Assembly: GCF_003605195.1 (NCBI RefSeq)
Contig: NZ_QYOS01000024.1
Location: 341,501-405,500, forward strand
Length of the DNA: 64,000 nucleotides
Reading direction: 5' to 3'
DNA from: Aurantiacibacter odishensis
GTDB taxonomy: Bacteria > Pseudomonadota > Alphaproteobacteria > Sphingomonadales > Sphingomonadaceae
Shown: positions 42,586 through 51,007 of the stretch, piece after piece
How the letters are laid out: the number at the start of each line of letters is the position of its first letter
Numbering within the stretch: position 1 is the first letter of the stretch
The notes under the pieces: model-generated
What the model saw: only the letters and a program-made list of their open reading frames with translations
Databases searched by the model: none
Told to the model about the DNA's origin: nothing
Position numbers and translations under genes: made by a program

Positions 42586-45522
42586 ATGAGAGCCAGTTTC
42601 AGCAGCAAGTTCCGGCGCACGACCTGCATGAGCGCAATCGCGCTCGCCATCCTGATGGGCGCCTCGCCTGCCCATGCGCAGGATGCGGATGACGACGATG
42701 GCGAGGAAATGACGCTGCCCGGCAATGCGGGCACCACAAACGACCTCAACACCGGCGGCGAACCCATTGTCGTGACCGGCTCTCGCATCGCGCGGGACGG
42801 GTTCGCACAGCCTACGCCCGTGACAGTCGTCGGGAACGAGCAGATCGAGCGTCAGGGCGTAAGCAACGTTGCCCAGGTGCTGAACGAAATTCCCGCTTTC
42901 AGGCCACAGAGCACCCCGGCCACCACCGCGATCTTCCAGAATAACATCGGCGCGAACACCGCCGACCTTCGCGGGCTTGGCGCCAACCGGACGCTGGTCC
43001 TCATCGATGGGCGCCGGGTGGTTCCTGCCACCGTGCAGGGCAGCTCGTTTGCCCCTGCGGGTGCGGTGGACCTCAACATGATCCCCACATCGCTGCTGGA
43101 GCGGGTGGAAGTCGTAACCGGCGGCGCTTCTGCTGCCTACGGCTCGGACGCTGTCGCCGGCGTCGTGAATCTTATCATCAACACGGACCTCGAAGGCATT
43201 CGCGCCAACGTGCAGTACGGCATTGCCGATGCAGGGGATGACGTGGAGCTTATCTATTCGCTGGCCGGCGGAACAAGTTTCGCAAATGGTCGCGGACATT
43301 TCGTGGGCGGGATCGAGTACATTCACGACGAGGGGACAGGAGACTGCTATTCTCGTGATTGGTGTGCACTCAGCTACAACACGGTCAGCAACCCGCTCAT
43401 CAACCCGGCCGACCCCTCGCTGGGACGCGTGTCGCAGGGTGATCCGGCTGTTCTCGTCCTGCCCGATATCAGCGTGGCGCTGGGCACGTTCAACGGGATA
43501 TTCATTGCCGGGCCTTTCCGCGGGCTGGAAGTGCTGCCTGGCGGCGAGACGCGCCAGCACGACTACGGCACCTATTTCGGCGCCGGCATCTTCCAGAGCG
43601 GCGGCGGGGCGAACCGGGATCAGGAACTGGCCTTCTACCAGAACTTCCCGATCTCCAGCCCCAGCGACCGGATCAATTCCTACGCCCGTGTCGAGTATGA
43701 CGTGACCGACGCGGTGACGGCATTCCTCGAAGGCTCTTACGGACGCGTCGAGGCAAGCACGATCGGCGCCCAGCGTCGCGATATCGCAACGATCGCGGGC
43801 CAGCCGATCTTCCGCGACAATGCCTTCCTTCCCGACAGCGTGCGCGCGCGTTTCGACCAGTTCAATATTGCCGCGCTGCCTTACGGTCGCATGTGGAACG
43901 ACATCGGGCCGCAAGTTGGCAATGTCACGCGAGAAACCTATCGCATTGCCACCGGCTTCAGCGCCGATCTCGGCTCCAGTTGGACGCTGGACGCCTATTA
44001 CCAGTACGGGCGGACCAACTACTCGCAGATTGGCCGGAACACCACGATCACCCCGCGTGTGGCCTTTGCCATCGATTCCGTGATCGACCCCGAAACCAAC
44101 CTGCCGGTGTGCCGGGCGGTGCTGCAGGGCAATCCCGATGCCGCCGGCTGCGTACCGCTCAATCCGTTTGGAGAAGGCAGCCCATCCCGTGCAGCGATCG
44201 ACTATGTGACCGGCACCGTGATGCAGGACACCAAGCTTACCCAGCACGTAGCCTCCCTGGCGGCGCAAGGGGACTTGGTGGACCTGTGGGCAGGGCCGTT
44301 GGCAGTGGCTACCGGCGTGGAATTTCGCCGGGACATTGCCAACGGCACTGCCGATCCGATTTCGCGCGCCCTGCAGTTCTACACCGGGCCAGGCTCCCCG
44401 ATCGAGGGCGACGTCGATGTGTGGGAAGGCTTTGTCGAGGCGGCCTTGCCACTCACTTCGACGGCGGAACTCAACGGCGCCGTTCGCCTGACCGACTACA
44501 GTAACTCGGGCACTGTAACGACGTGGAAGGTCGGTGCGGACTGGGCGCCTCTCGAGTGGGTTCGCCTTCGGGCCACACGCTCGCGTGACATTCGCGCGCC
44601 CAATGTGTTCGAGCTTTTCGGCCCGCTGCAATCATCTTTCCAGTCGGTGAACGATCCGGAATTCGGCAACACCCAGTTCCTGTCTCCGGTGCTCTTGGGC
44701 GGCAACGCGATGCTGGAGCCAGAAGTTGCCGACACCTGGACGGCAGGTATCGTGCTTCAGCCCCAGATCGGGCCCGGCACGCTGCGTTTTGCCTTCGACT
44801 ATTACGATATCACGCTCGACAATGCCGTATCCACGCTTGGTGCGCAGGTTATTGTTTCGGGCTGTTCCAACGATGCTCCGGAGTATTGCCAGTTCATCGA
44901 CCGCGATCCCGACACGAACGAGATCACCCGGATTCGCAATTTCAATCTCAACCTGAACACCTTCATCACGCGGGGCTTCGACGTCGAGTTCCAGTATTCG
45001 GTGCCGACTTACGACTTGTTCGGTTCGGGTGAGGGCGATGTTTCGCTGCGGGTGCTCAGCACCATCGTGGATGACCTGATCACCGAAGACGCCGGCGGGA
45101 TCGTGGACCGCGCGGGAATGAACGGTTCACCCGTCTCGCAGCCTTCGGGCGTGCCGCGCTACATTATCAACGGCTATCTCAGTTACACCGGCGCGCCTTT
45201 CGAAGCGCAGGTACAGGTCCGGCACATTTCGGGCGGCGTCTACAACGCCTCGCTGGTGGGGCCAGGGCAGGAAGGATACGATCCGCTGCTGAACAACTCG
45301 ATCAGCGACAACTCCGTGGGTGCTTGGACTTATGTGAACCTCAACGCCAGCTACGACCTCTGGAGCGACGGCGACCGAAGCCTCGAGATCTACGGCGTCG
45401 TCAACAACTTGTTCGACAAGGATCCGCCGGTCGATCTGCCGTCCAGCTTCGGCCCGACGAACAACGTTTTGTACGATGTGGTAGGCCGAACCTACCGCGT
45501 TGGCGCGCGGCTGCGTTTCTAA
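42586..45522 (+). CDS. TonB-dependent outer-membrane receptor (MarR-linked)
   Basis: A 978-residue receptor with a signal peptide ending in SPAHAQ (residue 32), an acidic spacer, and a TonB-box-like EPIVVTGSRI. The plug domain follows (VLIDGRRVVPA, VEVVTGGASAAYGSDAVAGVVN) and then a 22-strand barrel ending in a typical terminal strand, YRVGARLRF. It imports a bulky substrate through the outer membrane. The ATG is preceded by GAGAGG. A terminator follows. The large size and oligomer-receptor type plug suggest an organic ligand rather than a siderophore, but this is inference. Confidence 0.94.
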   Translation: MRASFSSKFRRTTCMSAIALAILMGASPAHAQDADDDDGEEMTLPGNAGTTNDLNTGGEPIVVTGSRIARDGFAQPTPVTVVGNEQIERQGVSNVAQVLNEIPAFRPQSTPATTAIFQNNIGANTADLRGLGANRTLVLIDGRRVVPATVQGSSFAPAGAVDLNMIPTSLLERVEVVTGGASAAYGSDAVAGVVNLIINTDLEGIRANVQYGIADAGDDVELIYSLAGGTSFANGRGHFVGGIEYIHDEGTGDCYSRDWCALSYNTVSNPLINPADPSLGRVSQGDPAVLVLPDISVALGTFNGIFIAGPFRGLEVLPGGETRQHDYGTYFGAGIFQSGGGANRDQELAFYQNFPISSPSDRINSYARVEYDVTDAVTAFLEGSYGRVEASTIGAQRRDIATIAGQPIFRDNAFLPDSVRARFDQFNIAALPYGRMWNDIGPQVGNVTRETYRIATGFSADLGSSWTLDAYYQYGRTNYSQIGRNTTITPRVAFAIDSVIDPETNLPVCRAVLQGNPDAAGCVPLNPFGEGSPSRAAIDYVTGTVMQDTKLTQHVASLAAQGDLVDLWAGPLAVATGVEFRRDIANGTADPISRALQFYTGPGSPIEGDVDVWEGFVEAALPLTSTAELNGAVRLTDYSNSGTVTTWKVGADWAPLEWVRLRATRSRDIRAPNVFELFGPLQSSFQSVNDPEFGNTQFLSPVLLGGNAMLEPEVADTWTAGIVLQPQIGPGTLRFAFDYYDITLDNAVSTLGAQVIVSGCSNDAPEYCQFIDRDPDTNEITRIRNFNLNLNTFITRGFDVEFQYSVPTYDLFGSGEGDVSLRVLSTIVDDLITEDAGGIVDRAGMNGSPVSQPSGVPRYIINGYLSYTGAPFEAQVQVRHISGGVYNASLVGPGQEGYDPLLNNSISDNSVGAWTYVNLNASYDLWSDGDRSLEIYGVVNNLFDKDPPVDLPSSFGPTNNVLYDVVGRTYRVGARLRF

Positions 45523-45545
45523 GAAGAACTTCGCGGCTAACGAAT

Positions 45546-45579
45546 TGGGCCGGTGCTTGACATCGGCCCATTCTATTTT
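45546..45579 (+). terminator. Rho-independent terminator after the TonB receptor
   Basis: Stem TGGGCCGGT (45546-45554) pairs with ATCGGCCCA (45562-45570) with one G-T wobble and a 7-base loop, followed by TTCTATTTT. It lies 24 bases after the receptor stop and between convergent genes. Confidence 0.75.
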
Positions 45580-45607
45580 CGGCATTCGTCAGCCCGAGAA
45601 AGGGCAG

Positions 45608-46090
45608 TCAGCGCACCGCGTAGTAGCTGAAAACCGAGTGGTCCGGGGCCGTACAACGGATCCCCGCACCGACGAACACCGTGCGGGCAAGCCAGCCGTG
45701 CGGTCCCTCTGGCACGGTGAACGTCGGAGTGAAGCGGAAATAGGTCGGCTGGCGCACGCCGCCGATTACTTCGCCTTCACCCTCTTTCGCCGGCACCAGA
45801 TAGCCGCGGTTACGGATATAGATGTTGGTGCCGTCATCGGCGCGCAGCAGGTAATGCGAATTGATGACAACCGTGCCGTCGGGCCGCACATCGGCGAAGT
45901 CGGCACCGCTATCCGGCACGACTTCACCGGTCAGTGACGGACCCGTAATCTCTCCGCCGATGCAGGGCGTGTAGCCTTGGTGATGCCCGCCGGGCACCGG
46001 GCCGAATATGCAGCGGTCGGATCGGAAGAAAACCTTCGTCTCGAAAGCGAACTCCAGGCTGGCAGGTACATGTCCCTCAGTACTGCCCAT
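45608..46090 (-). CDS. DUF3237 family protein (second of a tandem pair)
   Basis: A 160-residue single-domain beta-barrel protein. DUF3237 features are LEFAFETKVFF, the GPSLTGEVVPDSGADF block, DGTVVINSHYLLRADDGTNIYIRNRGY, and FRFTPTFTVPEGPHGWLARTVFVGAG. The family's biochemical role is not established to my knowledge. The ATG overlaps the stop of the upstream DUF3237 gene by one base (TGATG), so the two are co-translated. Confidence 0.85.
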   Translation of the reverse strand: MGSTEGHVPASLEFAFETKVFFRSDRCIFGPVPGGHHQGYTPCIGGEITGPSLTGEVVPDSGADFADVRPDGTVVINSHYLLRADDGTNIYIRNRGYLVPAKEGEGEVIGGVRQPTYFRFTPTFTVPEGPHGWLARTVFVGAGIRCTAPDHSVFSYYAVR

Positions 46091-46581
46091 CACAGCACCA
46101 TGAAGTAATGGATGCGGTTGGCTTTGGGTATCTTCTCCGCAACGCCGATGAAGATGTGCTTGGCAAGCCAGTCGTGTGGACCTTCGGGCACGTCGAACTT
46201 CGGGCTGACACGCATGTAATATTCGTGCGGCTCGACAGGCTCGTTGCGGGCCATCTTGTCCATCGCATCGCCCTCGGCCCAGCGATAGCCGCGGCTTTGC
46301 AGGTAGATCGGCGTCCCGTCGTCGGCCTCGAGGAAATAGCGCGCGTCGAAGTCGATCACGCCGTTGGGGCGGACGAGGGGGAAATCCCCGCCGCTCATTG
46401 GCAAGACGCGGCCCTTGATGCGTGGACCTTCGAAGCTGCCGCTGGCGGCCCAGACACCGGCGCGCGTTGCGCCCTGGCTGGACGGCTCGACCCAGATCGG
46501 CGGCGTGAGTTCGATCGCGACCGTGAAAGCGAATTCCAGCTTCGGGGTGAACGGATGTGGTGGGCTTTCGTCGTGCGTCAT
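46090..46581 (-). CDS. DUF3237 family protein (first of a tandem pair)
   Basis: A 163-residue paralogue of the downstream gene with the same ordered blocks: LEFAFTVAIEL, GPRIKGRVLPMSGGDF, NGVIDFDARYFLEADDGTPIYLQSRGY and MRVSPKFDVPEGPHDWLAKHIFIGVA. Conserved polar residues (GGDF, Tyr/Asp in the YFLEADDG strand) could form an active site. It begins about 100 bases from the two MarR-type palindromes at 46682-46716 and is divergent from an NTF2-like gene. Confidence 0.87.
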   Translation of the reverse strand: MTHDESPPHPFTPKLEFAFTVAIELTPPIWVEPSSQGATRAGVWAASGSFEGPRIKGRVLPMSGGDFPLVRPNGVIDFDARYFLEADDGTPIYLQSRGYRWAEGDAMDKMARNEPVEPHEYYMRVSPKFDVPEGPHDWLAKHIFIGVAEKIPKANRIHYFMVL

Positions 46582-46681
46582 GGTCTTGTCCTTCCCTCGA
46601 AATCATCGGGTGCGCTTGCGGTCGCCGAGCGGATCGGTGCCGCTCCGCCTTTCCCTCCTGCCAACTTGTCCCCGTTCTTCA

Positions 46682-46693
46682 TTGAGGAATCAA
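46682..46693. promoter_or_regulatory. Putative MarR operator TTGAGGAATCAA (site 3a)
   Basis: A TTGA-N4-TCAA palindrome in the divergent promoter of the DUF3237 pair and the NTF2-like gene. Its centre is 21 bases, two helical turns, from that of site 3b, which would allow two dimers to bind side by side. Inferred from sequence only. Confidence 0.55.
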
Positions 46694-46700
46694 GAGCATT

Positions 46701-46716
46701 GCTTGATTAGTCAAGC
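46701..46716. promoter_or_regulatory. Putative MarR operator GCTTGATTAGTCAAGC (site 3b)
   Basis: A 6-bp inverted repeat around a 4-base centre. The core TTGATTAGTCAA (46703-46714) is the exact reverse complement of site 1 at 41839-41850, 4.8 kb away. It lies about midway between the two divergent start codons, 46581 and 46801. Confidence 0.6.
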
Positions 46717-46800
46717 TCCGTTAGCTTGGCCGCGAACAAGATGGTGGACCGTCCGCAGTCGTGACAGGCATCACCACGAACAATCGGGATGGGAGAAGAA

Positions 46801-47304
46801 ATGGCAGATTGGACAATCACCTCGGAAGACCGCTGGGAAATCCAGGACCTGTACGCGCGATATGCGTGGGGCATCGATCTGGCCGATGCCGACATGGCCC
46901 TGTCGGCCTTCTCGAAGGATGCCTATTTCGACCATCTGTGGCAGGGCCGGGTGCAAGGTCACGATGCGATCCGCAAGAACCTGGAGTCACTGTGGTATGA
47001 CCGGCAAAGCTGGTGGTACGGGCGCCAGCACACGATGAACACGCACCTGATGACGCCGCGCGATGACGGCAAGATCGACTGCCGGTGCTTCTTCCAGATC
47101 CTGCAATTCAACGTGCAGTACAACACCAATTTCGTGTTCGGCATTGGCACGCGGCAGGATGTCATCGTGAAGGAAGGCGGCAAGTGGCTGTTCGAGCAGC
47201 TCCACGTCAACGCCTGGACCGACATGAACCAGGTTCCCTGGCAGGGCGAACTCACGATAAAGACCAAGACTGGCGAACTGGCCAGTAAGGAAGCCGCGCA
47301 ATGA
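46801..47304 (+). CDS. NTF2/SnoaL-like protein (BaiE-like subgroup)
   Basis: A 167-residue protein with the opening DRWEIQDLYARYAWGIDLADADMALSAFSKDAYFDH of the SnoaL-like group. The arrangement of Tyr and Asp near the N-terminus and later His residues (QHTMNTH, EQLHVNAW) recalls dehydratase-type members such as BaiE, so a dehydratase or isomerase is plausible. ATG 46801 has GGGAGAAG upstream. It is divergent from the DUF3237 pair and sits 52 bases before an MFS gene. Confidence 0.85.
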   Translation: MADWTITSEDRWEIQDLYARYAWGIDLADADMALSAFSKDAYFDHLWQGRVQGHDAIRKNLESLWYDRQSWWYGRQHTMNTHLMTPRDDGKIDCRCFFQILQFNVQYNTNFVFGIGTRQDVIVKEGGKWLFEQLHVNAWTDMNQVPWQGELTIKTKTGELASKEAAQ

Positions 47305-47356
47305 ATCTCCAGTCGGTGACCGGACGCGATAATCACCGGGGCGCACGGTAGGCAAC

Positions 47357-48712
47357 ATGACGGCCACCAGCCATGCGGGCGGCGGACGCGAGAGTTTCGG
47401 GCCGCTCTACCGGGGGTGGTTGCTCACCCTGGTGCTGCTGACGGCGGCTTTCGGGTATATTGACCGCGTTATCGTGCAGACGCTGGCGCAGCCGATCAAG
47501 GAAGACCTCGGCCTGTCCGATTTCCAGCTCGGCATGTTGTCGGGGCTTGGTTTTGCAATTCTCTATTCCACGCTCGGCCTGCCGATTGCGCGGCTGGCTG
47601 AACGCCGCAGCCGGGTCACCATCATCTCGGTATCGGTAGCCCTGTTTTCGGGTTTCACCGTGCTGTGCGGATTGGCGAGCAACTTCGTGCAGTTGTTCCT
47701 CTGCCGCATCGGTGTTGGCATCGGCGAGGCCGGGGTGCAGTCGCCCAGCGTTTCGCTGCTGGCCGACCATTTCCCGGCCGAGAAGCGTGGCCGCGCGATG
47801 ACGATCATGAAGCTCGGCTCGCCCGTAGGCTCTTTCTGCGGTGCGCTGGCGGCGGGCTACATCGCGCAGGAATACGGATGGCGCACGGCCATCATGGTCG
47901 TTGCCGGGCCGGGCATCCTGGTCGCCATCCTGTTTAAGCTCACCCTGCGTGAGCCGAAGCGGGGGATGTGCGACGAGACGCCGCCCGACGAGAATGAAGC
48001 GCCGCCACCCCTTGGCGACGTGCTGCGGATGATGTGGGACAGGCCAGAGTTCCGCCACATGATCATCGCGCTTGCGTTGGTGACGATGGGCCTGTTCGGC
48101 GGCGGCGCGTTCGTTGCACCTTTCTTCATGCGCGTTCACGGCCTCCCGTTGAGCGAGGCGTCCGTCTACATTGCCATCCTTACAGGCATCGCCGCTTCCA
48201 GCGGGTTCGCCTTCGGCGGCTTCACCATCGATTTCATCGGTCAACGCTCGGCCCGGTGGTACGGCCTGCTCCCGGCGATCGGTGTCGCCATGTCGGTGCC
48301 GTTCTACCTGCTGGGTTACGGACTGGACGATCCGCGCATCGGCCTTGCCTTCCAGATCTGCGGTGGGGCGAGCCTGTTCTTTCACCAGATACCCACACTC
48401 GTCGCGTTCCAGAACATGGTGACCGCCCGGATGCGTGCGACGGCGGCCTTCGTGTTCTTCTTCGTCTCCTCGCTCTTGGGGATCGGACTCGGCCCGCCGA
48501 TCATGGGCTTCGTCAGTGATGTCTATGCGTCGGTGGTGTTCGGCGGAGACTTCGGCGCGGCGTGTTCGGCAGAGAATATGTCGCCCGAATGTGCGCGGGC
48601 CTCTGCCCAGGGAGTGCGATATGCGCTGATGTCGGGCATGGCGCTTTATGTCTGGGCGGCGATCCACTTCTATCTCGCTTCGCGCCGCATGGCACCAGCG
48701 CAGAGTTCGTAG
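47357..48712 (+). CDS. MFS transporter, spinster-type
   Basis: A 451-residue inner-membrane carrier with about 12 helices. The opening segment FGYIDRVIVQTLAQPIKEDLGLSDFQLGMLSGLGFAILYSTLGLPIARLAER includes the MFS loop 2-3 motif region and matches the spinster-like group common in sphingomonads. It probably moves the compound brought in by the TonB receptor, or a product of it, across the inner membrane. Confidence 0.9.
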   Translation: MTATSHAGGGRESFGPLYRGWLLTLVLLTAAFGYIDRVIVQTLAQPIKEDLGLSDFQLGMLSGLGFAILYSTLGLPIARLAERRSRVTIISVSVALFSGFTVLCGLASNFVQLFLCRIGVGIGEAGVQSPSVSLLADHFPAEKRGRAMTIMKLGSPVGSFCGALAAGYIAQEYGWRTAIMVVAGPGILVAILFKLTLREPKRGMCDETPPDENEAPPPLGDVLRMMWDRPEFRHMIIALALVTMGLFGGGAFVAPFFMRVHGLPLSEASVYIAILTGIAASSGFAFGGFTIDFIGQRSARWYGLLPAIGVAMSVPFYLLGYGLDDPRIGLAFQICGGASLFFHQIPTLVAFQNMVTARMRATAAFVFFFVSSLLGIGLGPPIMGFVSDVYASVVFGGDFGAACSAENMSPECARASAQGVRYALMSGMALYVWAAIHFYLASRRMAPAQSS

Positions 48713-48734
48713 CCATCCACGGGAGAGAGACAAG

Positions 48735-49118
48735 ATGACGAAGGAAGAATGGCTCGAGAATTATATCGGTGCATTCAATCGCGGCGATTTCGATGCCTTC
48801 ACCGCATTCTACGCCGAGGACGTGGAGTTCGACCTGGGCGGGCGACACTTCATCAAGGGCAGGCAAGGCATCCGCGACTTCTACACCGAGGTTTTTGCGC
48901 GGGTGAAGGAAACGCTCACCGTCAAGCAGGTCGTCCTCGACGACGAAGGACTAGCCTGTATCATCGATACCGAGTTCGAGGCGCTGGAGGACTGGCCCGA
49001 TTTCATGGTCGGCCCGATGGAGAAAGGAGACAAGTTCTTCATCGAGAGCTTCATCTTCTACACCATCGGCCCCGATGGGAAATTCACCCACATCCGCACG
49101 ACCCGCTCCAGAGGCTGA
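48735..49118 (+). CDS. NTF2/SnoaL-like protein
   Basis: A 127-residue SnoaL-like fold protein (NYIGAFNRGDFDAFTAFYAEDVEFDLGGRHFIKGRQGIRDFY). The start at ATG 48735 is supported by GGGAGAGAGACA. It resembles the minus-strand protein at 49133-49522 and converges with it 14 bases apart, suggesting paralogues. It is the last gene of the NTF2-MFS-NTF2 unit. Confidence 0.85.
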   Translation: MTKEEWLENYIGAFNRGDFDAFTAFYAEDVEFDLGGRHFIKGRQGIRDFYTEVFARVKETLTVKQVVLDDEGLACIIDTEFEALEDWPDFMVGPMEKGDKFFIESFIFYTIGPDGKFTHIRTTRSRG

Positions 49119-49132
49119 CCGCCCCGTCCGGT

Positions 49133-49522
49133 TCAAAGGCGGGCGAAACGAGCCGACCGGATGCGCGTGAAAAGGCCGTTCGCGATATCGTAGAAAGCGA
49201 AGTTGATGCTCTGTCTGCGGTCGCCTTTCACAAAAGAACCGGTGGGAAAATCGGGCCAGTCCTTCCGGGCAATGAGTGTCGTCCTGATCTCGGCAGCAGC
49301 GAGCGAGGGCGAGCCTACGTAGCCCAGCAGGTCGATCCTCTCGTCCAGCCTGCCGTGCACCTCGCGATAGAAACGCACCACCGCATCGCGCCCGCTCAGC
49401 TTCGCCGCTTGGCCGTGGAAGCTGACATTGTCGGCATAGTAGGCCCCGAACCCGTCGTAGTCGCAGGCGTTGAAAGCCGCGAGATATCCCTCGAACCACG
49501 CCCTGGAGCCGGGACCGGTCAA
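49133..49522 (-). CDS. NTF2/SnoaL-like protein, translationally coupled to an MFS gene
   Basis: A 129-residue SnoaL-like protein (WFEGYLAAFNACDYDGFGAYYADNVSFHGQAAKLSGRDAVVRFYREV). The start is TTG at 49522, overlapping the MFS stop as TTGA, and there is no separate ribosome-binding site, so translation depends on re-initiation from the upstream gene. It is related to the convergent plus-strand protein at 48735. Confidence 0.85.
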   Translation of the reverse strand: MTGPGSRAWFEGYLAAFNACDYDGFGAYYADNVSFHGQAAKLSGRDAVVRFYREVHGRLDERIDLLGYVGSPSLAAAEIRTTLIARKDWPDFPTGSFVKGDRRQSINFAFYDIANGLFTRIRSARFARL

Positions 49523-50868
49523 GCTGCGGCCCGCATCTCAGTAAAGCGTTCGGCGTAGCTTGTCCTGCCAAGCAGGAAAACGAGTATCGCCACCACCAGC
49601 GGTACGAGGGCGATGCAGCCCAAGGTAAATTCCAGCGAATAGTTCTGCGCGATGGCCAACCCGCCGAACAGGGGCGAGATCACGCCGCCGATCCTGCCCG
49701 CACCGCCGGACCAGCCTAATGCGGTGGAGCGCATTCGTGGCGGGTAGACCTGGGTGATGAGGGTGTTGAGCCCGCCCTGCGCGCCGGTTTGGGTGAAGCT
49801 CCACAACAGCAGGATCGCAATGAACAGCGGCGCTTCGAACGGCACGCGGGCCATCATCAGGATGGCCATGGAAAGGCCGACGAAATAAATGGGGATCAGG
49901 GTAGTCGCGCGGATGCGGTCCATCAGCCAGCCGATGGTGAGCGTGCCCACCACCCCCCCGATATAGGCAATCATCGCGACGATCGCGAATTCCTGGATCG
50001 GCACTCCGGCCATTTCCTGGAAAAAGGTGGGCAGCCAGGCGGCAAGCAGGGCGATGTTGGCCATGCTGAGCATGCAAGCAGCCCACAGGATGCCGGTCAT
50101 CCAGGCACGGCCGTCGAGGAATACATCCAGAAGCCGCGCCTTCTTCGCCTTCGCCTCGTTCTCGCCCAACGTGAAGAGTTCATCACCCGAGAGCGATGCG
50201 GTTGGGTCCAGGCGCGTGATCGTGTCGGCGATGCGAGGATCGGAAGGATTGCGCTCCGTGCGATATTTCAGCGATTCCGGAACGAGTAACAGCAGTAGCG
50301 GCACGCACAGCAGGGGCACGATCCCGCCAATCCAGAAACCGCTCTGCCAGCCGTAGATATCAATCAGCCACGCCGCCACCGCACCGCTGGCCGCGCTGCC
50401 GCTGGAATAGCCCGCAAGCGCGATGGCGATGAAAGTTGAGCGCCGCTTCTTGGGAGTGGATTCGGAAATCAGGGCCAGGGCCATGGGAAGCCCTGCCGAC
50501 ATGAAGACACCGGCGATGCCGCGCATGATGGAAAGCTGGAACAGGGTTTGCGCATAGACGCTGGCGAGGGTGATCAGCCCGAAGGTGGCGCAGGCGAAGA
50601 CCAGCATGTTGCGCCTGCCGAACCTGTCTGCCAGCGGAGCGACCAGGAATGCGCCGACGGCAAGTCCTATCTGCTGGCACAGGAACAGGAAGGTCATCGC
50701 TTCGGATGGCTCGCCAAAGCCGTCTGCAATGGCGGGCGCGATCTTGCCGACCATGAAGATATCGAAGCCATCGATGAAGCACACCAGCAGGCAGACCAGA
50801 AGGACGGTTATCTGCGGCCTGCCGATCGATTGCCGATCAATGAAGGCCTCGACATCAAATCGCGGCAT
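49519..50868 (-). CDS. MFS transporter, aromatic acid:H+ symporter-like
   Basis: A 449-residue carrier with about 12 helices. Features of the AAHS group are the first-helix Asp motif CFIDGFDIFMVGKIAPAIADGF and the loop 2-3 motif APLADRFGRR; a long cytoplasmic loop lies between helices 6 and 7. Members import aromatic acids such as 4-hydroxybenzoate, so it fits a ring-degrading cluster. I chose ATG 50868 (MPRFDVEAFID) with GGAGAGG upstream; the longer frame to 50904 is less likely. Confidence 0.9.
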   Translation of the reverse strand: MPRFDVEAFIDRQSIGRPQITVLLVCLLVCFIDGFDIFMVGKIAPAIADGFGEPSEAMTFLFLCQQIGLAVGAFLVAPLADRFGRRNMLVFACATFGLITLASVYAQTLFQLSIMRGIAGVFMSAGLPMALALISESTPKKRRSTFIAIALAGYSSGSAASGAVAAWLIDIYGWQSGFWIGGIVPLLCVPLLLLLVPESLKYRTERNPSDPRIADTITRLDPTASLSGDELFTLGENEAKAKKARLLDVFLDGRAWMTGILWAACMLSMANIALLAAWLPTFFQEMAGVPIQEFAIVAMIAYIGGVVGTLTIGWLMDRIRATTLIPIYFVGLSMAILMMARVPFEAPLFIAILLLWSFTQTGAQGGLNTLITQVYPPRMRSTALGWSGGAGRIGGVISPLFGGLAIAQNYSLEFTLGCIALVPLVVAILVFLLGRTSYAERFTEMRAAA

Positions 50869-50933
50869 CGCACCTCTCCACCCTGCCGCGCCATGCGCCG
50901 ACACTCAGGTGTCAGAGTCTAGCGGCAAGCTCG

Positions 50934-50945
50934 TTGCGAAATCAA
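50934..50945. promoter_or_regulatory. Weak MarR-type site TTGCGAAATCAA
   Basis: Matches the TTGA-N4-TCAA pattern with one mismatch (TTGC). It lies 66-77 bases upstream of the MFS start at 50868, between that gene and the LysR gene. With one mismatch it may be chance. Confidence 0.25.
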
Positions 50946-51007
50946 GGAATGTGCTGTCTCTCGTCGCTTTTCGCAGGGCAAGGCGCGGGACGCAGGTCCG
51001 CAGGTCG

